Shown piece after piece: positions 8,296-16,255 of a DNA stretch of 64,000 nt. Both the position numbers and the translations under genes were made by a program. Under the pieces are notes generated by a model that was not told the origin of the DNA, ran no database searches, and saw only the letters and a list, made by a program, of their open reading frames with translations. Position 1 is the first letter of the stretch; each line of letters opens with the position of its first letter. This stretch comes from JAKFWF01 sp963750535 (GTDB lineage: Bacteria > Pseudomonadota > Alphaproteobacteria > Rhizobiales > Hyphomicrobiaceae): assembly GCA_963750535.1 (NCBI GenBank), contig CAVVRF010000027.1:186001-250000 (forward strand). Direction: 5' to 3'.

Positions 8296-9753
8296 TCAAT
8301 CCACCGGCAAAGTGCGGGCGACCGCCTCGGTCGCCGGCCTCGGCGTCAGCACGCCGGAGACGCTGCGACTGTTGCGCAGGATCGCCTGTCCAACCCGCTC
8401 CACATCGGCCTTGCTGAGGCTCGCGACATCCTTGTCGAGGCTGTCGACATCCGCGATCGTGCGGCCTTCGGCGAGGAAGCTGCCATAGGTCGTCGCCCGT
8501 TCGTGGGCATTGTCCTTGCGATAGACGGCGGTGGCGAGGAACCGGCCCTTGATCTCGTCGAACTCTTCATCGGTCGCGCCGCCATGGGCGAGATCGTCGA
8601 GCACGGCCACGAACGCCTTCTCCAGTTCCGCCGCACCGACGCCGACCCGCCCCCATGCCTCGCACGAGAAGATCCCCGCCTGCTTCGAATAGGAGAAGCC
8701 GCAGCCGACGCTGGTCGACACCATGTGCTCGTTGATCAGCCGCCGATGCATCCGGCTCGTCATTCCGCCGCCGGCGATGTAGCCGAAAAGACTTGCAGCG
8801 TTCGCGTCGCGCCGGGACACCGCAGTGCCGTCGGTGACGAGATAGACTCGACTGACGCGTACCGCCGTCGCGCGCTCGTGCGATGCCTCGATCCGCTGGC
8901 TGACGGCGGCGACCGGGATCGCGCCGACGACACGGGGGGCCAGGCCGGGGCGTGCCGGGACCTGGCCATAGGTCGCGACCGCGAGGGTGCGGACCTCGGC
9001 CTCCGTGACGTCGCCGGCGACGACGACCGTGGCGCGGTTGGGCCCGTAGAATCGCTCGTAGAAGCGCTGCGCCGTGGCACCGCTGAGGGCCTTGATCTCG
9101 CTTTCGGTCCCGATCGTGGTCCGCGCCTTGGGGTGGCCCTCGTAGAGTGCCGCACGGATCATCTTGTCGATGCCCATCGTGATCGAGACCTCGTTGCGGC
9201 GGTACTCCTCGAGCACCACCGCCCGCTCGCTCGCCACGTCGGCATCGTCGATCCTGAGGTTGACCATGCGGTCGGCCTCCATCGCCATGACGTGCGGCAG
9301 CGCCGACTTCGGCAGACGCTGGAAGTAGTTGGTGTTGTCCATCGACGTCGTGGCGTTGTGCCAGCCGCCGCGGCGGGTGACGAAGCGATCGAGCTCGCCC
9401 TTCGGATAGGCCGCGGTGCCCTTGAACATCATGTGCTCGAGATAGTGCGCGACGCCGTGCTCGTCGGGCCCCTCGTCGGCGGCGCCCACCGCATACCAGA
9501 CCATGTGGGTGACGACCGGAACGCGATGATCCGGGACCACCACCACGCGCAGGCCGTTGGCCAGGGTGAACTCGCTCACTGCCGAGGCGTCGGCAGTCGC
9601 CGGAGCTGGGGCAGCCGCCGGAGCCGACGATGCGGTGACGTTCGCACCCTGTGCGCTTGCCGCCGGCGGATCCGCGGTCGCGGCCAACGCGAAAATCGCC
9701 GCGACAGCTCCGGCGATACGGCACACCTGCTGGCTGCGTGCTGCTTCACTCAC
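8296..9753 (-). CDS. M16 family zinc metallopeptidase
   Basis: A 485-residue exported zinc protease. The inverted zinc motif HYLEH is at 103-107, with the third ligand Glu in VVLEEYRRNE around 182-183. A signal peptide spans about residues 12-35 (ending AASAQ), followed by an Ala/Pro linker. I chose the GTG at 9753 because GAGGGAG lies 7-8 bases upstream; the open frame continues to 9924 without a better start. It heads an operon with the inactive M16 partner and probably degrades peptides in the periplasm. Confidence 0.88.
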   Translation of the reverse strand: MSEAARSQQVCRIAGAVAAIFALAATADPPAASAQGANVTASSAPAAAPAPATADASAVSEFTLANGLRVVVVPDHRVPVVTHMVWYAVGAADEGPDEHGVAHYLEHMMFKGTAAYPKGELDRFVTRRGGWHNATTSMDNTNYFQRLPKSALPHVMAMEADRMVNLRIDDADVASERAVVLEEYRRNEVSITMGIDKMIRAALYEGHPKARTTIGTESEIKALSGATAQRFYERFYGPNRATVVVAGDVTEAEVRTLAVATYGQVPARPGLAPRVVGAIPVAAVSQRIEASHERATAVRVSRVYLVTDGTAVSRRDANAASLFGYIAGGGMTSRMHRRLINEHMVSTSVGCGFSYSKQAGIFSCEAWGRVGVGAAELEKAFVAVLDDLAHGGATDEEFDEIKGRFLATAVYRKDNAHERATTYGSFLAEGRTIADVDSLDKDVASLSKADVERVGQAILRNSRSVSGVLTPRPATEAVARTLPVD

Positions 9754-9961
9754 GGTAATTCTCCCTCGTGCCCCACGGCGCGGCAACGACAGTGCCCGAT
9801 TGCGCCTTTCCAATAGCCTCAAAGGCCACGACCGTGGCCGGATGATGAACGGAATACGGCCCGCTCTGCCATCTGGGTCGCGGCGGCCGGGGAAATGGTT
9901 CAAAATCTTGCGGCTCATTCGCAAGAAATGTCATGTCGCGCGAAATTGAGCGTCGATGAGG

Positions 9962-10576
9962 CTAGTCCTTGCGCAGGAACACGGCCTCGATGTCGATCCG
10001 GATCTCGTCCGACAGCAACGGAATGCCTCGCTTGATGCCGAAGTCGCTGCGCAGCACGGTGGCGGTCGCGGTGAAGCCCGATACCCATTTTCCCTGATAG
10101 GTAGGGTTGGAGGCCGCCAGCGGGTGCTCGCCGGTGAAGTTCCAGGTGGTGGCGAGCGTAACCGGCTGGGTGACGCCGTGCAGCGTCAGCTCGCCCTTGA
10201 GCTGGCCGGTCTTTTCCCCCGTCTTGACCACTTCCGTGCTGCGGAATGCAATTCGCGGGTTGGCGCTCGCGGCGAAGAAGTCCGGCGATTTCAGCACGTC
10301 GTCGATCTCGCGAACGCCGGTCGATACGCTCGCGGTCCGAATGACCACCTCGACGGTGCCGCCTTCCGGATCGGTCGGGGCGAACTCGAGCGTGCCGTCC
10401 ATGTCGAGGAACCGGCCGGAGCGGCGCGCAAGGCCGAGGTTATCCCAGCTGAAGCGGATCTCGGTGAGTTGCTTGTCGAACACCCAGGTGTCGGCCTGCA
10501 CGGCCGCCGGCCCGGCGAGGCAAGCTGCAATGATCGAGACGAGCCGAAGGCTCGAGCGGAGACGGGCGTACATCAT
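9962..10576 (-). CDS. YceI family protein
   Basis: A 204-residue periplasmic protein with a signal peptide (to about residue 28, ...GPAAVQAD) and the YceI lipocalin-like barrel: WVFDKQLTEIRFSWDNLG, the DDVLKSPDFFAASANPRIAF block and GELTLHGVTQPV are all recognisable. YceI proteins bind isoprenoid or amphiphilic ligands. The start could be either of two adjacent ATGs (10576 or 10573). It lies 8 bases downstream of the SDR gene on the same strand, suggesting co-transcription. Confidence 0.88.
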   Translation of the reverse strand: MMYARLRSSLRLVSIIAACLAGPAAVQADTWVFDKQLTEIRFSWDNLGLARRSGRFLDMDGTLEFAPTDPEGGTVEVVIRTASVSTGVREIDDVLKSPDFFAASANPRIAFRSTEVVKTGEKTGQLKGELTLHGVTQPVTLATTWNFTGEHPLAASNPTYQGKWVSGFTATATVLRSDFGIKRGIPLLSDEIRIDIEAVFLRKD

Positions 10577-10584
10577 GGTGGGCG

Positions 10585-11340
10585 TTATAGGCCGGCTGCC
10601 ATGCCGCCGTCGACAGCGAGCTCGGCGCCTGTGACAAATCCGCTCTCGTCGGAGGCGAAAAACAGCGCCGCGCCTGCCACGTCGTCGGGGCTGCCGAAGC
10701 GTCGCAAAGGTGTCTTGTCGAGCAGCGACTTGGCGATCATCGGATTGCGCAGCACGCGATCGGTGAGCGCGGTCTCGATAAAGCCGGGCGCAAGCGCGTT
10801 GACCCGGATGCCGAACGGAGCGTACTCGACCGCCAGCGCGCGCGTCAGCGCCGACACCGCGCCCTTGGTCGCGGCGTAGCCGGCGAGCTGACGCAGGCCA
10901 CGATGGCCCATGATCGAGGCGAGATTGACGAGCGAGCCCTTGCCCGACGCCTTCAGCAGCGCGAAGCCGTCCCGGGCGATGCGGACCACGCCATCGAGGT
11001 TGACGTCGCGGATCCGGGTCCAGTCGGCATCGGACATGTGGCGGAAATCGCCGCGCACGTTGAGGCCGGCATTGTTCACCAGGGCATCGATGCGGCCGTG
11101 CGCGGTCTCGATTGCGCGCAGTCCCGCCTGCACGTCCTGCCCGCGCGTCACGTCGAGGGCGAGCGGTGTCGCCTCGCAGCCGGCGGCAACGATCGCCGCC
11201 GCCGTGCGATGCGCCGCGGCTTCGTCAACATCGCTCACATAGACATGGGCGCCCTCGATCGCGAACCTGGTCGCGATCGCCGCCCCGATGCCAGCGCCAG
11301 CCCCGGTCACCAGGGCGATCTTGCCTGCAAGTCTTGCCAT
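10585..11340 (-). CDS. SDR family oxidoreductase
   Basis: A 251-residue classical short-chain dehydrogenase. The cofactor loop TGAGAGIG is at 12-19, NNAG at 89-92, catalytic Ser142, and YAATK gives Tyr155 and Lys159. Asp38-like acidic residue after beta2 (VSDVDE) favours NAD over NADP. Length is normal. A 17-bp perfect palindrome lies about 30-47 bases upstream of the start and may be an operator. Substrate unknown; the closest general class is 3-oxoacyl reductase-like SDRs. Confidence 0.85.
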   Translation of the reverse strand: MARLAGKIALVTGAGAGIGAAIATRFAIEGAHVYVSDVDEAAAHRTAAAIVAAGCEATPLALDVTRGQDVQAGLRAIETAHGRIDALVNNAGLNVRGDFRHMSDADWTRIRDVNLDGVVRIARDGFALLKASGKGSLVNLASIMGHRGLRQLAGYAATKGAVSALTRALAVEYAPFGIRVNALAPGFIETALTDRVLRNPMIAKSLLDKTPLRRFGSPDDVAGAALFFASDESGFVTGAELAVDGGMAAGL

Positions 11341-11370
11341 CGACCTCGAACGCCTGACTGCTCGAAATTC

Positions 11371-11387
11371 TCATGTCGTCGACATGA
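11371..11387. promoter_or_regulatory. Perfect palindrome upstream of the SDR gene
   Basis: TCATGTCG-T-CGACATGA: two 8-base arms around a single base, ending 30 bases before the SDR start codon on the minus strand. The position fits a dimeric repressor or activator site. Seen directly in the sequence; regulator unknown. Confidence 0.4.
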
Positions 11388-11528
11388 TGGTCGTGACCAT
11401 AGATCGATTTGCGGTCGAAGCGGAACTGATGCGTCCCGGTGTCGCGACTGTGGTTAATCGCGAAGCTCTCGGAAAGTCCCGGAATATCGACCAGCAGCGG
11501 TGATATTCGCCGGATAGGATTGTGCTAT

Positions 11529-11569
11529 CAAAACGCCATTCGGACCGCCACACCCGCGCGGTCCGAATG
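11529..11569 (-). terminator. Rho-independent terminator of the first small secreted protein
   Basis: On the minus strand a 12-bp perfect stem (CATTCGGACCGC paired with GCGGTCCGAATG, 11558-11569 and 11537-11548) with a 9-base loop is followed by GCGTTTTG. It sits 38 bases past the stop of the gene at 11607-11942. Confidence 0.75.
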
Positions 11570-11606
11570 ACGGCCTGGCAACCAGCGCGATCCGCGCGTT
11601 GCCGGC

Positions 11607-11942
11607 TCACCACCAGCGGCGCGAGCTGCGCGTATCGCTGTCGTGGCGTTCCTGATAGATGTGCCGGCCGGCGTTTTCCTGGGCGCGACGGATCTGATCG
11701 TGCTCCCGGCGGCTCACGACGCCGTCGGACTTGGCGCGGCTCTCCAGCAGCTGGATGCGGCGCTGCTCGGCGGCGAGCGAGGCAGCCTCGCCGCGGGTCA
11801 GCGAGCCGTCGCGGGCACCCTGGCGAATACGGGCCTCCTGGTTGGCCTGGGCGGCGTCGATATCGCGGGTCGAAGTGCCATAGGCATTCGCGGCGCCGGC
11901 TCCGGCGACGATCAGGGCGATGGCAAGTGCAGTGCGCTTCAT
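11607..11942 (-). CDS. Small secreted protein, paralogue 1 of a pair flanking the kinase module
   Basis: A 111-residue exported protein with a signal peptide (MKRTALAIALIVAGAGAANA) followed by a highly charged, helical mature part. The core ESRAKSDGVVSRREHDQIRR and NAGRHIYQERHD closely matches the protein encoded at 14469-14843 (EARAKSDGHISKREYRQIRE and NAARHIYTERRD). The AKSDGxxSxxE signature recalls a degenerate EF-hand or DUF-type periplasmic repeat. The ATG at 11942 has GGGAGA 5-7 bases upstream. It has its own terminator and an 11-bp-periodic operator-like site upstream. Function unknown; a periplasmic stress or metal-binding role is only a guess. Confidence 0.75.
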   Translation of the reverse strand: MKRTALAIALIVAGAGAANAYGTSTRDIDAAQANQEARIRQGARDGSLTRGEAASLAAEQRRIQLLESRAKSDGVVSRREHDQIRRAQENAGRHIYQERHDSDTRSSRRWW

Positions 11943-12007
11943 GGTCAATCTCCCAAGGAACGGTCGCGCCGATCGCGCCGTTGTTGGCGAGAGAATGCAG
12001 CTGGCGC

Positions 12008-12047
12008 ACTGAACGGAAACTGAACTGCGAAGTCAGCTTGCGTTCAT
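12008..12047 (-). promoter_or_regulatory. Direct-repeat operator-like site upstream of paralogue 1
   Basis: Four heptamers begin exactly 11 bases apart: ACTGAAC (12008), ACTGAAC (12019), AAGTCAG (12030) and CGTTCAT (12041). Read on the minus strand the last two are GTTCAGT-N4-GTTCAGT. The array lies about 66 bases upstream of the paralogue 1 start. The same layout precedes paralogue 2. Such 11-bp phasing is typical of OmpR/PhoB-type response regulator sites; the regulator is not identified. Confidence 0.5.
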
Positions 12048-12218
12048 CTGGCGGTTGGTCGCCCGGCGAGCGCTCACGGGCGACCCTTGTCCTGCTCCAC
12101 CCTACGAAAGTCAGGACCGGCGACTTGATGCAGCGCAAGCGATCGCCTTGCGGCATGGTACTACGATGGCCGAAAGCCAAACCGCCGGTCATGCAGCGAG
12201 CGCGGAGCGGGGAAGTTC

Positions 12219-12959
12219 ATGCGGATCGCATTCCTGGCTGACATCCACGCCAATCTCGAAGCGCTCAACGCGTGCCTGGCCGATGCGCGCCGGCGCCGCG
12301 CCGAGCGCCTGGTGTTCCTCGGCGACATCGTCGGCTATGGCGCCGATCCCGGCCCCTGCGTCGACATCGTGGCCGAAGCGTGCGGTCGAGGCGCACTGGC
12401 GCTGATGGGCAACCACGACCAGGCGGTCCGGCAGACCGGCTTCGAGCTCAGCAGCGTCGCCGCCACGGCGATACTGTGGACGCAGTCGGTGCTCGGACAG
12501 GCGCAGAAGAGCTTTCTCGAGGGGCTGCCGCTCACGATCGACGATGGCGGGCGGCTCTACGTCCACTCATCGGCCAGTACGCCCGAGCATTTCACCTACG
12601 TGCACGGCCTTCGCGAGGCGAGCGACAGCCTGGTCGCGACGGCGGCCCGCCTCACCGTCTGCGGCCACGTCCACGATCCAGCCCTCTATCACATTGCGGT
12701 CACGGGCAAGGTCATGGGCTTCATCCCGATCGCGAATACCCCGATCCCGCTGTCGTCGCAGCGCCGCTGGCTCGCCGTCATGGGCGCGGTCGGACAGCCG
12801 CGCGACGGCAATCCGGCCGCCGCCTACGGCATCCTCGATACCAGCACCAACGAGATCACCTACGTTCGCGTGCCGTATGACGTCGATACCGCCGCCGCCA
12901 AGATCCGCGCCGCCGGATTGCCCGAGATACTGTGGCGGCGACTGGCGAAGGGACGCTGA
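12219..12959 (+). CDS. Calcineurin-like metallophosphoesterase
   Basis: A 246-residue metallophosphatase. All core metal and catalytic motifs are present: DIH (Asp8, His10), GDIVGYG (Asp36), GNHD (64-67), VHSS with His116 and GHVH (149-152). It has the size and motif order of YfcE/PPP-like phosphodiesterases used as protein or nucleotide phosphatases. The kinase gene starts three bases after its stop, so the two form an operon; a phosphatase opposing the kinase is a reasonable inference. The cytoplasm is the expected location, as no signal peptide is present. Confidence 0.85.
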   Translation: MRIAFLADIHANLEALNACLADARRRRAERLVFLGDIVGYGADPGPCVDIVAEACGRGALALMGNHDQAVRQTGFELSSVAATAILWTQSVLGQAQKSFLEGLPLTIDDGGRLYVHSSASTPEHFTYVHGLREASDSLVATAARLTVCGHVHDPALYHIAVTGKVMGFIPIANTPIPLSSQRRWLAVMGAVGQPRDGNPAAAYGILDTSTNEITYVRVPYDVDTAAAKIRAAGLPEILWRRLAKGR

Positions 12960-12962
12960 ACG

Positions 12963-14417
12963 ATGGCGACGCCCCGTCTCGAGCCAGGACGCAAGATCGA
13001 CGGCTTCGTCATCGGCCGGCAGGTCCATCACGGCGGCATGGCGACCTTCTACGAGGTCACCCACCCCGATCATGGCATGCCGCTGCTGATGAAGGTTCCG
13101 ATCCTGCACGAGGGCGAGGATCCCGCCGCCATCGTCGGCTTCGAGATGGAGCAGATGATCCTGCCGCGGCTTACCGGCCGGCACGTGCCGCGCTGCGTCG
13201 CCGTCGGCGATTTCGCCGTGCAGCCCTACATCGTCTACGAGCGTGTCGCCGGCGAAACGCTCAAACCGCTGATCGATCACCTGCCGATCCCGGTCGACGA
13301 GGTGGCGGCAATCGGCGCCAAGGTCGCGACCGCGCTGCACGACCTGCACGGCCAGCATGTGGTCCATCTCGACATCAAGCCGTCGAACATCATCCTGCGC
13401 GAAGGCGACGGCGAGGTGGTGCTGATCGACTACGGCCTGTCTCACCACATGAAGTTGCCGGATCTGATGGCGGAGGAATTCCGCGTGCCGTACGGCACCG
13501 CGCCGTACATGGCGCCCGAGCAGGTGTTCGGCATCCGCTCCGAGCCGCGCAGCGATCTGTTCGCGCTCGGCGCCATGATGTACTTCCTTGCCACCGGCAC
13601 GCGACCGTTCGGCGACCCGCAGTCGCTCAAGGGCCTCAAGCGTCGCGTGTGGTGGGACCCGGCGCCGCCGCGCACGCTCAATCCAGCGATCCCGCCGTGG
13701 CTGCAGGAGATCATCCTGCGCTGCCTTTCGGTCGATCCGCAGGCGCGGCATCCGACCGCCGCCCAGCTGGCTTTCGACCTGGGCCATCCGAGCCAGGTCC
13801 ATCTGACGCCGCGCGCGACCAAGGAGCGGCGTGACAGCTGGAGCGAGCGGCTACGGCGCCGCTTCCACCCGGAAGCCTACCGGCCGATCCTGGAGCGGGA
13901 GCAGCGGCTGGCTGCCGGCATCACCTCGGCCCCGATCGTGGTGGCCGCGGTCGATCTCGCCGAGAGCCACCAGGAGCTTACCGAGGCACTGCGGACGACC
14001 GTCCAGCGCATCCTGGCGACGGTGCCCGATGCGCGGCTCGCCTGCCTCAACGTGCTGAAGAGCAGCCTGCTCACGATCGACAACTCGCTCGACGAGAGCG
14101 GGCACAGCATTCATGTGCATCGCCTGGTGCAGCTCAAGGACTGGGGCCGCACTCTCGACCTCGCTCCCGACCGGATCAGCTACCATGTGCTGGAGGCGCT
14201 CGATGCCGGCGCCGCCATCCTCGAATATGTCAACGCCAACCGGGTCGACCATATCGTCCTCGGCGCCCGCACCAATTCGCGCTTGCGCAACATCCTGGGC
14301 AGCGTATCGGCCGAGATCGTGCAGAAGGCGCCGTGCACCGTGACCGTCGTGCGGCGGCCGCGCGGCCACACTGCCGAGGTTGCCGAGACGGCCAAGGCGA
14401 CCGAGACGGCGGCATGA
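12963..14417 (+). CDS. Ser/Thr protein kinase fused to a universal stress protein domain
   Basis: A 484-residue cytoplasmic protein. Residues 12-280 are a eukaryotic-like kinase: Gly-rich loop GRQVHHGGMATFYEV, Lys44, helix-C Glu near 61, catalytic loop HLDIKPSN (135-142), DYG (156-158) in place of DFG, and APYMAPEQ. Residues about 325-470 are a UspA domain, ending with the nucleotide-loop-like ILGSVSAEIVQKAPCTVTVV. No transmembrane segment or PASTA repeats are seen. It is the second gene of an operon with a phosphoesterase and probably signals stress through Ser/Thr phosphorylation. A partly shared terminator follows it. Confidence 0.88.
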   Translation: MATPRLEPGRKIDGFVIGRQVHHGGMATFYEVTHPDHGMPLLMKVPILHEGEDPAAIVGFEMEQMILPRLTGRHVPRCVAVGDFAVQPYIVYERVAGETLKPLIDHLPIPVDEVAAIGAKVATALHDLHGQHVVHLDIKPSNIILREGDGEVVLIDYGLSHHMKLPDLMAEEFRVPYGTAPYMAPEQVFGIRSEPRSDLFALGAMMYFLATGTRPFGDPQSLKGLKRRVWWDPAPPRTLNPAIPPWLQEIILRCLSVDPQARHPTAAQLAFDLGHPSQVHLTPRATKERRDSWSERLRRRFHPEAYRPILEREQRLAAGITSAPIVVAAVDLAESHQELTEALRTTVQRILATVPDARLACLNVLKSSLLTIDNSLDESGHSIHVHRLVQLKDWGRTLDLAPDRISYHVLEALDAGAAILEYVNANRVDHIVLGARTNSRLRNILGSVSAEIVQKAPCTVTVVRRPRGHTAEVAETAKATETAA

Positions 14418-14444
14418 AAAACGGGCCGCCCGGTGGGGCGGCCC
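14417..14444 (-). terminator. Terminator between the kinase gene and paralogue 2
   Basis: An 8-bp GC stem (GGGCCGCC at 14423-14430 with GGCGGCCC at 14437-14444). On the minus strand it is followed by GTTTTTC, so it terminates the gene at 14469-14843 and could also stop the convergent kinase transcript. Confidence 0.75.
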
Positions 14445-14468
14445 TTGCCGTCGCGCCGCGTGGACCGT

Positions 14469-14843
14469 TCAGTAGCGGGAGTTGTAGAGCCAGCGGCGAT
14501 ACCACGACACCTGCCCGTCGCGCCGTTCCGTGTAGATGTGGCGGGCGGCGTTGCCCTGCGCCTCGCGGATCTGACGGTACTCGCGCTTCGAGATGTGGCC
14601 GTCGGACTTGGCGCGTGCTTCCATCTCGCGGATCGCGCGCTGCTCGGCCTGCAGGTCGCGATATTCGCGCCGCGTGAGCTGGCCATTGTAGCGGCCCTGC
14701 TCGATGGCGGCGGCTTCGCGCGACTGGATCGCATCGATCTGCCCGTCGCCGTAGGCGAAGGCACCACCGGAGGTGGCAGCAAGGGTGAGCACCGCGAGGC
14801 CGGCGCCGACGACGGTCTTCAGTGAGGTCTTGGTGACGGACAT
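14469..14843 (-). CDS. Small secreted protein, paralogue 2 of the pair flanking the kinase module
   Basis: A 124-residue exported protein: signal peptide to about residue 30 (...TSGGAFAYG), then a charged helical domain containing EARAKSDGHISKREYRQIRE and NAARHIYTERRD, nearly the same as the protein at 11607-11942. The C-terminus is Trp/Tyr/Arg-rich (WYRRWLYNSRY). I chose the ATG at 14843, with AGGA about 9 bases upstream; another ATG at 14852 is in frame. It has a matching operator-like site 73 bases upstream and a terminator. Function unknown. Confidence 0.75.
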   Translation of the reverse strand: MSVTKTSLKTVVGAGLAVLTLAATSGGAFAYGDGQIDAIQSREAAAIEQGRYNGQLTRREYRDLQAEQRAIREMEARAKSDGHISKREYRQIREAQGNAARHIYTERRDGQVSWYRRWLYNSRY

Positions 14844-14915
14844 GATACGCATCCTGTTTGGGTTGGTTGATTTGAATGCTCATCGTTGAAACTGTTGTGA
14901 GCATGCGCCACGTGC

Positions 14916-14955
14916 GTTGAACCGACACTGAACGGGAAATTCAGCCGCCATTCAC
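14916..14955 (-). promoter_or_regulatory. Direct-repeat operator-like site upstream of paralogue 2
   Basis: Four heptamers at exact 11-base steps: GTTGAAC (14916), ACTGAAC (14927), AATTCAG (14938) and CATTCAC (14949). On the minus strand the proximal pair reads GTTCAGT-N4-GTTCAAC. Same order, phasing and distance to the start as the site at 12008-12047, which supports shared regulation. Confidence 0.5.
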
Positions 14956-15082
14956 CATGCTGATCGTGTCGGGCCGGCAGTTGGCTTCGCGCCCCTCGCC
15001 GCTTCGCTGGACACTTTTTTCATTCCCCGACATGCTGGTCGGATTGGCCGCGTTGCGGCATCAACGGGAGCGACCAGGCGAC

Positions 15083-16255
15083 ATGGCTGCGATGACGAAG
15101 AAGGACGCCCTGGCACGGGTGCGTCGCATCCTGGACAAGGCTCCGCTGATCGATGCGCACAACGACCTGCCGATCGTCATTCGCCATCAGGCCGGCTGCG
15201 ACGTGCGCGCCTTCGACCTCACCCGCGACCACCAGGGCTACGACACCGACATTCCACGTCTGAAGAAGGGACGGCTCGACGCGCAGTGGTGGGCCGCCTT
15301 CGTGCCGAGCCGCGTCGCCGCGCCGGGGCTGGTGACGCTCGAGCAGATCGACGTGGCGCTCGAGATCGCGCGGGCACATCCCGAGGTCTTCCTGCCGGCG
15401 ACGCGCGCGAGCGACGTCGGCCGGGCGAAGCGGCTCGGCAGGATCGCGTCCTTCGTCACCGTCGAGAGCGGCATCGGCCTGCAGAACAGCCTGGCGCCGT
15501 TGCGCGTCTGGTACGCCGCCGGCGTCCGCCTGATGACACTGTGCCACAACGAGACCCTCGACTGGGTCGACAGCTCGACCGATGCCGCGAGCCATGGCGG
15601 GCTGACCGGATTCGGCGAGGAGGTCGTGCGCGAGATGAACCGCCTCGGCATGATCGTCGATTGCGCGCACACCTCGAACGCGGCCCAGCACAGGGTGCTC
15701 GACGTCAGCCGCGCGCCCGTGGTGTTCAGCCACATGAACGCATTCAGCCTGTGCAATCACCCGCGCAACATTGCCGACGACGTCCTCGACCGGCTGAAGG
15801 CGAACGGCGGCATGGTGATGGCGACATTCGTGCCCTCGTTCATCTCGCAGGATCTGCGCGACTGGCTGCGGCCGGCGACCGACCCGTTCGGCAAGGCGCC
15901 AGCGGGCTCGGACCGGGCCGAGTGGATGGCGATGCACGCGCGCAAGGTCGGCCCGGCGCCGCGTGCGAGCCTCGAGCAGTTGTGCGACCACATCGCATAC
16001 ATGACCAATCGAGCCGGCCTCGAACACATCGGCATCGGCTCCGATTTCTTCGGCGGCCAGGTACCCGACGGCCTCGAGGACGTGTCGAAATTCCCCGATC
16101 TGCTGGCCGAGTTGCTGCGACGCGGCTGGAGCGACGGCGCGATCGCGAAGATCGCCGGCGGCAATTTCCTGCGCGTGTTCAAAGCCGTCGAGCGCACTGC
16201 CAGGAAGCTTCAGGCGAGCGAGCGGCCGCGGATCGCCCGCGTCAGCGCCAGCTGA
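15083..16255 (+). CDS. Membrane dipeptidase family (M19) metallopeptidase
   Basis: A 390-residue M19 dipeptidase. The N-terminal zinc motif DAHNDLP gives His26 and Asp28; a bridging Glu is likely in FVTVESGIG, and His residues occur in DCAHTS and VVFSHMNAF, with GIGSDFFGG supplying the C-terminal Asp. Length is typical. I took the ATG at 15083; the open frame extends to 14957 but without family-like residues. No signal peptide is evident from this start, so a cytoplasmic renal-dipeptidase-like enzyme acting on dipeptides is likely. Confidence 0.82.
   Translation: MAAMTKKDALARVRRILDKAPLIDAHNDLPIVIRHQAGCDVRAFDLTRDHQGYDTDIPRLKKGRLDAQWWAAFVPSRVAAPGLVTLEQIDVALEIARAHPEVFLPATRASDVGRAKRLGRIASFVTVESGIGLQNSLAPLRVWYAAGVRLMTLCHNETLDWVDSSTDAASHGGLTGFGEEVVREMNRLGMIVDCAHTSNAAQHRVLDVSRAPVVFSHMNAFSLCNHPRNIADDVLDRLKANGGMVMATFVPSFISQDLRDWLRPATDPFGKAPAGSDRAEWMAMHARKVGPAPRASLEQLCDHIAYMTNRAGLEHIGIGSDFFGGQVPDGLEDVSKFPDLLAELLRRGWSDGAIAKIAGGNFLRVFKAVERTARKLQASERPRIARVSAS

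Noticed and set aside
7735..9816. Long 693-residue open frame opposite the M16 protease genes
   Set aside because: It is antisense to two well-supported genes and is Arg/Ala/His-rich low complexity, typical of a GC-rich shadow frame.
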